The notes beneath the pieces are model-generated. The model did no database searches. It saw only the letters and a list, made by a program, of their open reading frames with translations, and was not told where the DNA came from. DNA of 42,520 nt from Patulibacter sp040675535. GTDB taxonomy: Bacteria; Actinomycetota; Thermoleophilia; Solirubrobacterales; Solirubrobacteraceae. Below are positions 24,944-32,627 of this stretch, piece after piece (the stretch's first letter is position 1; the number at the start of each line of letters is the position of its first letter). The translations under genes and the position numbers were made by a program. Where the stretch lies: positions 1 to 42,520 of the forward strand of contig NZ_JBFAPC010000031.1 of the NCBI RefSeq assembly GCF_040675535.1, given 5' to 3'.

Positions 24944-26804
24944 CCGGGACCTCCTGGTCGGCGCCGGCCTCGAGCGGTTCGAGCAGCGGGCCCGCGTCGG
25001 TGTCCCGGAGCAGGAACCAGAAGAAGCCGCGCGGCGCGAGCGTCAGCAGGTACGGCAGCTCGCCGATCCGCGGGAACAGCGTCCGACCGAACATCTCCTC
25101 CGGACAGCGGCCCTCGAACGCCGAGAGGTCGAGCTCGACCGCCTGGGCGCTGCGGGCCATGTTGTGGACGCAGAGGACGACGTCGTCCTCGTAGCGGCGG
25201 ACGTGCGCGAAGACCTTCGAGTTCGACGGCGACAGCGGCTCGTAGGTGCCGACGCCGAAGACCGGGTGCTCCTTGCGCAGCTGGATGAAGCGCTTCATCC
25301 AGCGCAGCAGCGACGTCGGGGTCCGCAGCTGGGCCTCGACGTTGACCGCCTGGTAGCTGTAGACCGGGTCCATCAGCGGCGGCGCGTAGAGCTGCGCGAA
25401 GTCGGCCTTCGAGAAGCCGCCGTTGCGGTCGCCGGTCCACTGCATCGGCGTGCGGACGCCGTCGCGGTCGCCGAGGTAGACGTTGTCGCCCATCCCGATC
25501 TCGTCGCCGTAGTAGAGGACCGGCGAGCCCGGGAGCGAGAACATGATCGCGTTCATCAGCTCGATCTCGTCGCGGCCGTTGTCGAGCAGCGGGGCGAGGC
25601 GCCGGCGGATGCCGACGTTGAGCTTCATCCGCGGGTCCTTCGCGTACTCCCCGTACATGTAGTCCCGCTCCTCGTCCGTGACCATCTCGAGCGTCAGCTC
25701 GTCGTGGTTGCGGAGGAAGATGCCCCACTGGCAGTTCTCGGGGATGTCGGGCGTCTGCTCGAGGATCTCGTACATCGGCGTCGCGTCCTCGCGGCGCAGC
25801 GACATGAACATGCGCGGCATCACGGGGAAGTGGAACGCCATGTGGCACTCGTCGCCGTCGCCGAAGTACTCGACGACGTCGGCCGGCCACTGGTTGGCCT
25901 CGGCCAGCAGCACGCGGTCCTGGTAGCCCTCGTCGACCTCGCGGCGGACGCGCTTGAGGAACTCGTGGGTCTCGGGCAGGTTCTCGCCGTTGGTGCCGGG
26001 GCGCTCGAAGAGGTACGGCACGGCGTCGAGGCGGAAGCCGTCGAGCCCGAGGTCGAGCCAGAAGCGCAGCGCCTGCAGCATCGCCTCCTGGACGGCCGGG
26101 TTGTCGTAGTTGAGGTCCGGCTGGTGGGCGAAGAAGCGGTGCCAGTAGTACTGCCCGGCGACGGGGTCCCACGTCCAGTTCGACGGCTCGGTGTCGATGA
26201 AGATGATCCGGGCCTCGTGGTAGAGCTGGTCGTCGTCGTTCCAGACGTACCAGTCGCGCTCCGGGGAGCCCTTCGGGGCCTTGCGCGCCCGCTGGAACCA
26301 CTCGTGGTCGGACGAGGTGTGGTTCATCACCAGGTCCGCGATGATCCGGATGCCGCGCTCGTGGGCGGCGTCGATCAGCGCCCGGATGTCGTCGATCGTG
26401 CCGTAGTCCTCGTGGACCGCGTAGAAGTCGGCGATGTCGTAGCCGCCGTCCTTCAGCGGCGAGGCGTACATCGGCAGCAGCCAGATGCAGTCGACGCCGA
26501 GCCACTGCAGGTAGTCGAGCTTCTCGGTCAGCCCGCGGATGTCGCCGGAGCCGTCGTTGTTGCCGTCGAAGAAGCCGCGCAGGTGGATCTCGTAGAAGAC
26601 GGCGGTCTTGAACCACAGCGGGTCGCTCTCGAACCACGAGTTCGGGTGGTTCGGCGCGGCGACCTCGCGGCCGCCGCCGGACGGGTCGGCGGATCCGGGG
26701 GTCGGCAGCGTCGTCGTGTCGCCGCCGGTGGTCGCGTCGCCGTCGCGGGGCTCGGGCAGGCTCGTGGCGTCCGGGCCGCCGGGGGTCGGGAGGTCGCCGC
26801 TCAT
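24933..26804 (-). CDS. treS: Trehalose synthase / maltose isomerase
   Basis: Interconverts trehalose and maltose. The 623-residue GH13_16 protein has SWFESDPLWFKTAVFYEIH, the usual beginning of the TreS barrel, only at about residue 55. Catalytic residues are Asp260 (DGFRLDAVPYL), Glu302 (LLAEANQWPADVVEYFG) and Asp368 (FLRNHDELTLEMV). The preceding 50-odd residues are a Pro/Gly/Thr/Asp-rich tail with the repeated motif LPTPG (LPTPGGPDATSLPEP, TTTLPTPGSADPSG). The ATG at 26804 overlaps the glgE stop (ATGA), which supports this start despite the odd tail. A downstream start would lose the overlap. Confidence 0.95.
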   Translation of the reverse strand: MSGDLPTPGGPDATSLPEPRDGDATTGGDTTTLPTPGSADPSGGGREVAAPNHPNSWFESDPLWFKTAVFYEIHLRGFFDGNNDGSGDIRGLTEKLDYLQWLGVDCIWLLPMYASPLKDGGYDIADFYAVHEDYGTIDDIRALIDAAHERGIRIIADLVMNHTSSDHEWFQRARKAPKGSPERDWYVWNDDDQLYHEARIIFIDTEPSNWTWDPVAGQYYWHRFFAHQPDLNYDNPAVQEAMLQALRFWLDLGLDGFRLDAVPYLFERPGTNGENLPETHEFLKRVRREVDEGYQDRVLLAEANQWPADVVEYFGDGDECHMAFHFPVMPRMFMSLRREDATPMYEILEQTPDIPENCQWGIFLRNHDELTLEMVTDEERDYMYGEYAKDPRMKLNVGIRRRLAPLLDNGRDEIELMNAIMFSLPGSPVLYYGDEIGMGDNVYLGDRDGVRTPMQWTGDRNGGFSKADFAQLYAPPLMDPVYSYQAVNVEAQLRTPTSLLRWMKRFIQLRKEHPVFGVGTYEPLSPSNSKVFAHVRRYEDDVVLCVHNMARSAQAVELDLSAFEGRCPEEMFGRTLFPRIGELPYLLTLAPRGFFWFLLRDTDAGPLLEPLEAGADQEVPDVA

Positions 26805-28732
26805 CGGGTGTCCACCCGCAGCACGTGGGCGGCGCGCTCGCCGGGCACCAGTCGCACGTAGTTGCCGCCCTGGTGCCAGTCGAAGCGCTCGACGCTCAGG
26901 AGGTCGGTGACGGTGTAGGACCCGGGCAGGCCGAGGTCGTGCGGGATCTCCACGAGGCCCTCCTGGGCGTTGTGCGGGTCGACGTTGACGACGGTGATGA
27001 CGACGTTGTCCTCTCGGCGCTTGACGTAGGCGACGAGCGCCTCGTTGCGGGTGTCCAGGAACCGCAGGTCCCCGAGGTGCTGCAGCGCGGGGTTGTCGCG
27101 GCGCGCGCGGTTCAGCGTCCCGATCAGCGGGAGCAGCGGGCCGTCGAGCGCGCGGTCGTGGGCCTCGTACTTCTCGGAGTCGAGGTACTCCTCGCTGCGC
27201 GGCTTCACCGGCGTGTGCTCGAAGTTCTCGAAGCCCGAGTAGACGCCCCAGCTGGGCGACAGCGTGGCGGCGAGCACCGCGCGCGGCGCGAAGGCGTTCG
27301 GCCCGCCGTGCTGCAGATACTCGCTGAGGATGTCCGGCGTGTTGACGAACGCGTTGGGACGGAAGTACTCCTCCTCGCCTGAGTGCGCGAGCTCGGTGAA
27401 GTACTCGCGCAGCTCCCAGGACGCGTTCTTCCACGTGAAGTACGTGTAGGACTGCTGGTAGCCCGACTGCGCGAGCGCCTGCATGACGCGGCGGCGCGTG
27501 AAGGCCTCGGCGAGGAAGACGACATCCGGGTCCGTCCGGCGGACCTCGTCCAGCAGCCAGGTCCAGAACGGGATCGGCTTCGTGTGCGGGTTGTCGACGC
27601 GGAAGACCTTGACGCCGTGGCCGATCCAGAAGCGGACGACGTCCAGCAGCGCCTGCCAGAGGCCCTGCCAGTCGTCGCAGGCGAAGTCGACGTTGTAGAT
27701 GTCCTGGTACTTCTTCGGCGGGTTCTCCGCGTACTTCAGGGTGCCGTCGGGCCGGCGGTTGAACCACTCGGGGTGCTCGGTCAGCCACGGGTGGTCGGCG
27801 GAGCACTGGATCGCGAAGTCCAGCGCCAGCTCCATCCCGTGCTCGTGCAGCACCGAGACGAGGTGGTCGACGTCGTCGATGGTGCCGAGCTCGGGGTGCA
27901 CGGCCGTGTGGCCGCCGGAGGCGTCGCCGATCGCGTACGGGCTGCCGGGGTCGTCGGGGCCGGCGACGAGCGTGTTGTTGCGGCCCTTGCGGTTCTTCAG
28001 GCCGATCGGGTGGATCGGCGGGAGGTAGAGCACGTCGAAGCCGAGCTCCGCGAGCCGCGGGACCTGCTCGGCGGTGCCCCGCAGGCCGCCCCACGACCGC
28101 GGGAAGAGCTCGTACCAGGAGCCGAAGCGGGCGAGGACCGGGTCGACCTGGATGCGGCGGGTGGGACCCGTGGCCTGCTCGGCGCGGTCGGGGTGCGCGG
28201 CGAGGATCGCGGCGAGGTCGGGGTCCAGCGCGACCTCCGCCCGGGCGCCGGGGCGGCCGAGCGCGGCGACGGTCTCCTCGATCCGGCGGCGGGCGCCGCT
28301 CTCGGCCAGTGCGGCGGCGTCCTGCAGGATCAGGACGCCCTCGGAGAGCTCGCCGGACAGGTCGTCCTGCCCGGCGGCGTGCTTGCGCTCGATCTCGTGG
28401 CGCCACGTCGCGAAGCGGTCGACCCAGGCCAGGACGTGCCACTCCCAGATCCCCAGGGTGTCGTCGAGCGCGAGCTCGCCCTCCCAGCGGACGCCCTGCT
28501 CGTGGGCGTCGACGGCGCGCAGCGGCGACTCGCGCCACGGGCCTTCGCCCTCGGGGCGATAGCGCGCCACGGCGCGCAGGGCGTCGTGGCCGTCGCGGAA
28601 GACGTCCGCGAAGACGTCGACCGTGTCACCGGCCGTCCGCTTGACGGGATACGCACCCGCATCGACGGCCGGACCCGGACGTTCGATGCGAATGCGGGGT
28701 GGCGGGGATTGCGAGGATGTGGCACCGGGCAC
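26801..28732 (-). CDS. glgE: Alpha-1,4-glucan:maltose-1-phosphate maltosyltransferase
   Basis: GH13_3 enzyme that adds maltosyl units from alpha-maltose-1-phosphate to alpha-1,4-glucan. The 643-residue protein shows RIRIERPGPAVDAGAYPVKR near the N-terminus, YLPPIHPIGLKNRKGRNN, the nucleophile Asp380 (KVFRVDNPHTKP) and acid/base Glu409 (VFLAEAFTR). Their 29-residue spacing equals that of the streptomycete enzyme (Asp394, Glu423). The start is a GTG at 28732 without a clear ribosome-binding site; a GATAGT box lies about 11 bases before it, so the transcript may be leaderless. It is the first gene of the eight-gene operon and diverges from malQ. Confidence 0.97.
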   Translation of the reverse strand: MPGATSSQSPPPRIRIERPGPAVDAGAYPVKRTAGDTVDVFADVFRDGHDALRAVARYRPEGEGPWRESPLRAVDAHEQGVRWEGELALDDTLGIWEWHVLAWVDRFATWRHEIERKHAAGQDDLSGELSEGVLILQDAAALAESGARRRIEETVAALGRPGARAEVALDPDLAAILAAHPDRAEQATGPTRRIQVDPVLARFGSWYELFPRSWGGLRGTAEQVPRLAELGFDVLYLPPIHPIGLKNRKGRNNTLVAGPDDPGSPYAIGDASGGHTAVHPELGTIDDVDHLVSVLHEHGMELALDFAIQCSADHPWLTEHPEWFNRRPDGTLKYAENPPKKYQDIYNVDFACDDWQGLWQALLDVVRFWIGHGVKVFRVDNPHTKPIPFWTWLLDEVRRTDPDVVFLAEAFTRRRVMQALAQSGYQQSYTYFTWKNASWELREYFTELAHSGEEEYFRPNAFVNTPDILSEYLQHGGPNAFAPRAVLAATLSPSWGVYSGFENFEHTPVKPRSEEYLDSEKYEAHDRALDGPLLPLIGTLNRARRDNPALQHLGDLRFLDTRNEALVAYVKRREDNVVITVVNVDPHNAQEGLVEIPHDLGLPGSYTVTDLLSVERFDWHQGGNYVRLVPGERAAHVLRVDTR

Positions 28733-28779
28733 GTGTTCGGACCACTATCCAGCAGCAGCCGACAGGAAACGTTAAACGG
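28733..28779. promoter_or_regulatory. Divergent glgE / malQ promoter region
   Basis: Only 47 bases separate the two starts. On the minus strand GGATAGTGGT offers a -10-like GATAGT close to the glgE GTG. On the plus strand a GACAGGAAAC site lies before the malQ ATG, but no clear -10 is seen; the malQ promoter may lie inside the glgE 5' end. Shared control of both directions from this gap is likely. Confidence 0.4.
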
Positions 28780-30078
28780 ATGGCCATACCGCGATCGAGC
28801 GGCATCCAGCTGCACCTCACCTCTCTCCCGGGCGGCCGTCTGGGCTCGGAGGCCCACGCGTTCGTGGACTGGTTGCAGGCCGCCGGGCAGTCGTGGTGGC
28901 AGACGCTGCCGCTCGGCCCGCCCGACGAGTACCGCTCGCCGTACAAGTCGGCGTCGGCGTTCGCGGCGTGGAGCGGGTTCCTCGCGGAGCCCGACGCGCC
29001 GGTGAGCGCCGACGAGGAAGCCGGGTTCCGCGCCCGCCACGGGTTCTGGGTCACCGACTGGGAGGCGTTCGCCGGCGACGGCGCGGTCGCCGACCAGGTC
29101 CGGTTCGAGCGCGAGTGGTCCGCCCTGCGCGCCTACGCGGCGGAGCGCGGCGTGCGGATGATCGGCGACGTGCCGATCTACGTCGCGCCCGACGGCGCCG
29201 ACCACCGGGCGCACCCGGAGCTCTTCCGCGAGGGCGTCGTGTCCGGCGCCCCGCCGGACGCGTACTCCGACAAGGGCCAGTTCTGGGCCAACCCGGTCTA
29301 CGACTGGCCGGCGCTGCAGCGCCGCGGCTACCGCTGGTGGACCGAGCGCTTCCGCCGGACGTTCGACCTCTTCGACCTCGCGCGGATCGACCACTTCCGC
29401 GGCTTCGTGTCCTACTGGGCAGTGCCCGAGGACGCGCCCGACGCGTCGTACGGCCGCTGGGCGCGCGGGCCGGGCCGCGCGGTCTTCGACGCCGCGGCGA
29501 AGGAGCTGCGGCCGGACGCGGAGGCCGCCCCGGGTGACGCCGGCCCAGCCGCGACCAGCGGCGACCGCGCCGCCGGCGGGCGCCCGTCCCCCCTCCCCCT
29601 GATCGCCGAGGACCTCGGTGTCATCACCCCCGCGGTCGAGCGCCTGCGCGACGGCCTGGGTCTGCCCGGGATGGTCGTCCTGCAGTTCGCGTTCGACCCG
29701 GACGACCCGCACGGCCCCCACCGCCCCGAGAACCACCGCGAGGACCAGGTGCTCTACACCGGCACGCACGACAACGACACGCTGCGCGGCTGGTGGGAGT
29801 CGATCCCCGACGCCCGCCGCGCCGAGACCGAGGCCGCGATCGACGCCGCCGGGGTCCGCGAGGACGAGCCGTGGTGGTCGCTGATCGCCCTGGCACAGTC
29901 GTCGAGGGCGTCGCTCTGCATGCTCCAGGTCCAGGACCTCCTGGGCCTGGACGGCGCGTTCCGGATGAACGTCCCGGGCGAGCAGGGCGGGTCCTGGGGC
30001 TACGCGCTGGAGCCCGGGCAGCTGACGGCCGAGCACGCCGCGCGGCTGAAGGCCCTGACGGTCGGGGCCGGACGATGA
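28780..30078 (+). CDS. malQ: 4-alpha-glucanotransferase (amylomaltase), short form
   Basis: GH77 enzyme that moves glucan segments between maltodextrins, recycling short chains left by TreXYZ. The 432-residue protein starts like other MalQ (RSSGIQLHLTSLPGGRLG, then WWQTLPLGPPDEYRSPY). Catalytic residues are Asp204 (ARIDHFRGF), Glu277 (LIAEDLGVIT) and Asp331 (GTHDNDT). The distance from the N-terminus to the nucleophile is about 90 residues shorter than in the Thermus enzyme as I recall it (Asp293), so one subdomain is reduced, while an Ala/Gly/Pro-rich insert sits at about 245-272. I chose the ATG at 28780 because family sequence begins right there; an in-frame ATG at 28699 lies inside glgE. 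It overlaps the next gene (ATGA). Confidence 0.92.
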   Translation: MAIPRSSGIQLHLTSLPGGRLGSEAHAFVDWLQAAGQSWWQTLPLGPPDEYRSPYKSASAFAAWSGFLAEPDAPVSADEEAGFRARHGFWVTDWEAFAGDGAVADQVRFEREWSALRAYAAERGVRMIGDVPIYVAPDGADHRAHPELFREGVVSGAPPDAYSDKGQFWANPVYDWPALQRRGYRWWTERFRRTFDLFDLARIDHFRGFVSYWAVPEDAPDASYGRWARGPGRAVFDAAAKELRPDAEAAPGDAGPAATSGDRAAGGRPSPLPLIAEDLGVITPAVERLRDGLGLPGMVVLQFAFDPDDPHGPHRPENHREDQVLYTGTHDNDTLRGWWESIPDARRAETEAAIDAAGVREDEPWWSLIALAQSSRASLCMLQVQDLLGLDGAFRMNVPGEQGGSWGYALEPGQLTAEHAARLKALTVGAGR

Positions 30079-30842
30079 GCCCGTTCTCGCAGGTGCCGGG
30101 CGAGGCCCCGGACGTCGTCCCGCCGGAGGGCGCCGCGATCCGCCGTGGGGTCGTCGCGCTGGGCGACTCGATCACCGTCGGCGCCGGCGAGCCGCTGATG
30201 GGCGTCGCGATGCAGTCGTGGGCGTCCTGGGTCGCCGAGGCGTTCGACGTCCCGGTCCACAAGCTCGCCCGCGACGGCGCGCTGGCGGGCGAGATCCTCC
30301 GCGACCTCGCCCCGCGGATGCGCGGCCGCTACGACGTGGCGCTCGTCTACGCCGGCGTCAACGACGTCCGCGGCGACCCGTGGGACGCCGACGACTACCG
30401 CCTGACGATGGACGCCCTGGTCGGCGCCGCGACGACGCACGCCGACCGCGTGGTCGTCGCCACCCTGCCGGACGACCTCGGGCGCCCGTCGTGCGCCCCG
30501 AAGCCGTCCCGCGCGTCGGCGGTCGTCCGCGAGGTCGCGGCCGTCCACGGCGCGCTGGTGCTGAACCTCGAGGACCTGGGCGGCCGCCGCCTGGTCCTCC
30601 CCGACGTCGTTCACCCGACCGCGCCGGGCCAGGTCGAGATGGCCGCGCGCGCCGTCGAGCTGCTGGAGGCCGACGGCCTGCTCGGGCCGGACGGCGCGGC
30701 CCCGGCGAACCCGTGGCTGCTCGCCGACCCGTACCTGTCGATCCGTGCCCGCCTGGCCGCCGAGCGCCGCTGGGCGCGCGGGTTCGGGCGCGACGTGCGG
30801 CGGCGGGCCGTCGAGGCGGCGGCGCGGCGGGTGGGCCGCTGA
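30075..30842 (+). CDS. SGNH/GDSL hydrolase
   Basis: Probable ester hydrolase of the SGNH superfamily, 255 residues, with all four blocks: GDSI with Ser32, a Gly in ARDGALAGE, Asn in VYAGVNDVRGD, and the Asp177/His180 pair in LPDVVHPTAPGQ. There is no signal peptide, so it is cytoplasmic. The C-terminus is basic (RRAVEAAARRVGR). The ATG at 30075 overlaps the malQ stop by 4 bases, so the two are translationally coupled. That coupling suggests action on a modified sugar, such as removing acyl groups from trehalose or maltodextrin, but this is inference and the substrate is unknown. Confidence 0.88.
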   Translation: MSPFSQVPGEAPDVVPPEGAAIRRGVVALGDSITVGAGEPLMGVAMQSWASWVAEAFDVPVHKLARDGALAGEILRDLAPRMRGRYDVALVYAGVNDVRGDPWDADDYRLTMDALVGAATTHADRVVVATLPDDLGRPSCAPKPSRASAVVREVAAVHGALVLNLEDLGGRRLVLPDVVHPTAPGQVEMAARAVELLEADGLLGPDGAAPANPWLLADPYLSIRARLAAERRWARGFGRDVRRRAVEAAARRVGR

Positions 30843-30873
30843 CCGCGGCGCAGACCGGACCCACCGCACCTCG

Positions 30874-30895
30874 GGTCGTCGCGACGCCGACGACC
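30874..30895. terminator. Bidirectional terminator hairpin
   Basis: GGTCGTCG (30874-30881), 6-base loop, CGACGACC (30888-30895): a perfect 8-bp stem in the 66-base gap between the convergent SGNH and glyoxalase-like genes. No U-tract. Confidence 0.5.
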
Positions 30896-30908
30896 GGTGG
30901 ACCGCGGC

Positions 30909-31304
30909 TCAGCCGCGCGTCGGCGTGTGCCGGTGGTGGAGCATCAGGTCGTTGCCGTCGGGGTCGGTGAAGAGCGCCATGTGGCAGACGCCGGTGTCGA
31001 AGACGTCGCCGTGGAACGTCACACCACGGGCCTCCAGGGCCGCCTTCGCCGCCGGCACGTCGTCGACGTGGAGCGCGAGGTGCGCGTTCTTCTGGGGGGC
31101 GAACGGCCGGCCCTGCCGCTCGGGCTCCCAGATCCCGACGCACGTGCCCCCGATCCAGAACTCGAACTCGGCGTGGTCGTCGGGCCGGAGGCCGAGCGTC
31201 TCGCCGTAGAAGCGGCGGGCGCGCTCGGCGTCCTGCGTCGGGATGCCGACGAAGTCCAGGCCGGTGATGGCCGGCGGGGTGGGTGTTGCGGGGGACGAGC
31301 TCAT
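30909..31304 (-). CDS. Glyoxalase/VOC superfamily protein
   Basis: Small cytoplasmic protein of the vicinal oxygen chelate fold, 131 residues. Visible marks are GLDFVGIPTQDAERARRFYGETLGL at the start of the first beta-alpha-beta unit, HLALHVDDVPAAKAAL in the middle, and DPDGNDLMLHH at the end with the usual metal-site residues. The family covers glyoxalase I, dioxygenases and resistance proteins, so no reaction can be named. I chose the ATG at 31304 because GGGGGAGGATC stands before it; an upstream in-frame start would add 14 residues. It follows leuB by 109 bases on the same strand. Confidence 0.85.
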   Translation of the reverse strand: MSSSPATPTPPAITGLDFVGIPTQDAERARRFYGETLGLRPDDHAEFEFWIGGTCVGIWEPERQGRPFAPQKNAHLALHVDDVPAAKAALEARGVTFHGDVFDTGVCHMALFTDPDGNDLMLHHRHTPTRG

Positions 31305-31347
31305 GGAGCGATCCTCCCCCGCATCGCGGACAGCGCGGGTCCGCATT

Positions 31348-31362
31348 CGCGGGCGGCCCGCG
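31348..31362 (-). terminator. Possible leuB terminator hairpin
   Basis: CGCGGG (31348-31353), loop of 3, CCCGCG (31357-31362), about 50 bases after the leuB stop on the minus strand. Short and without a U-tract. Confidence 0.25.
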
Positions 31363-31413
31363 GCCGCGCCGTCATCCGGCCGGCGGGACGCCCCGCCGCC
31401 TCGGGCCGGGGCG

Positions 31414-32454
31414 CTACTGCAGGCGGCTGCGGACCGCGGCCAGCGCCTCGGCGGTCGTCGCCTTGCCGCCCAGGTCGCCGGTGCGCAGGCCGTCGCCCAG
31501 GGCGCCGTCGACGGCGGACTCCAGGGCGGTGGCCTCGGCCTCGAGGCCGAAGTCGTACCGGAGCATCATCGCGGCGGAGAGGAACATCGCCAGCGGGTTG
31601 GCGATCCCCTTCCCGGCGATGTCGGGGGCGGAGCCGTGGACGGGCTCGAACATGCCGGGCTGCGACGGGTCGCCGATCGAGGCGGACGGCAGCATGCCGA
31701 GCGAGCCGGAGAGCATCGCGGCGGCGTCGGAGAGGATGTCGCCGAAGAGGTTCTCGGTGACGATCACGTCGAACTGCGTCGGGCGGGCGATGAGCTCCAT
31801 CGCGCAGGAGTCGACGAGCTGGTCGCGCAGCTCGACGTCCGCGTACTCCTCGGCGTGGATGCGGTGGACGACCTCGCGCCACTGGCGGGACGTCTCCATG
31901 ACGTTGGCCTTGTCGACCGAGTGCACGAGGTTGCGGCGCTTGCGGGCCGTCTCGAACGCGGAGCGGGCGATGCGCTCGACCTCGAGGACGGTGTAGTGGC
32001 AGAGGTCCGACGCGTCGGTCGCGGTGCGGGTCTTCTCGCCGAAGTAGATGCCGCCGGTCAGCTCGCGGACGACCAGCAGGTCGGTGCCGTCCAGCACCTC
32101 GCGCTTGAGCGCCGAGGCGTCGTACAGCGCCGGGACCGGGCGGACCGGGCGCAGGTTGGAGAACAGGCCCAGCTCCTTGCGCAGGCCGAGCAGGCCCTGC
32201 TCCGGGCGCGGCGCGTTCGGGTCGGTCGTGTCCCACTTCGGGCCGCCGACCGCGGCGAGCAGCACGGACTCCGACGCCTTGCAGGCCGCCGTCGTCTCGT
32301 CGGTCAGCGCCGTGCCGTGCGCGTCGATCGAGGCGCCGCCGAACGGGTGCTCGGTGAACGTGAAGTCCCCGAGCTCGTTCAGGATCTCGAGGGTCGGCGC
32401 GGTGATCTCCGGGCCGATCCCGTCACCGGGCAGGACTGCGATCGCGTGCGACAT
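31414..32454 (-). CDS. leuB: 3-isopropylmalate dehydrogenase
   Basis: NAD-dependent oxidative decarboxylation of 3-isopropylmalate in leucine synthesis; the same enzyme type handles methylmalate in the citramalate route. The 346-residue protein shows IAVLPGDGIGPEI at the start, RELTGGIYFGEK in the substrate loop, VDKANVMETSRQWR, and TENLFGDILSDAAAMLSGSLGMLPSASIG with GMFEPVHGSAPDIAGKGIANP for metal and NAD binding. Start at the ATG 32454 with GGAGGCC just before it; a TATCCT box is within 8 bases of the ATG, so a leaderless mRNA is possible. It is separated from leuCD by about 5 kb of unrelated genes. Confidence 0.97.
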   Translation of the reverse strand: MSHAIAVLPGDGIGPEITAPTLEILNELGDFTFTEHPFGGASIDAHGTALTDETTAACKASESVLLAAVGGPKWDTTDPNAPRPEQGLLGLRKELGLFSNLRPVRPVPALYDASALKREVLDGTDLLVVRELTGGIYFGEKTRTATDASDLCHYTVLEVERIARSAFETARKRRNLVHSVDKANVMETSRQWREVVHRIHAEEYADVELRDQLVDSCAMELIARPTQFDVIVTENLFGDILSDAAAMLSGSLGMLPSASIGDPSQPGMFEPVHGSAPDIAGKGIANPLAMFLSAAMMLRYDFGLEAEATALESAVDGALGDGLRTGDLGGKATTAEALAAVRSRLQ

Positions 32455-32627
32455 GGCCTCCGAGGATATTCGGCGACCCTCCTCCCCCGCCGTGCGCCCC
32501 GCGGAAGCACGTACGGACGTCCGGAATCCGGGACGCCGCGAGCGCCCGCGTGCGCGGCGCGGCGCGGATGGATCGGGCCGCCGCGGGAGCGCCGGCGAGA
32601 CCCACCGCGTCGCGCGTCCGGGCGCCG

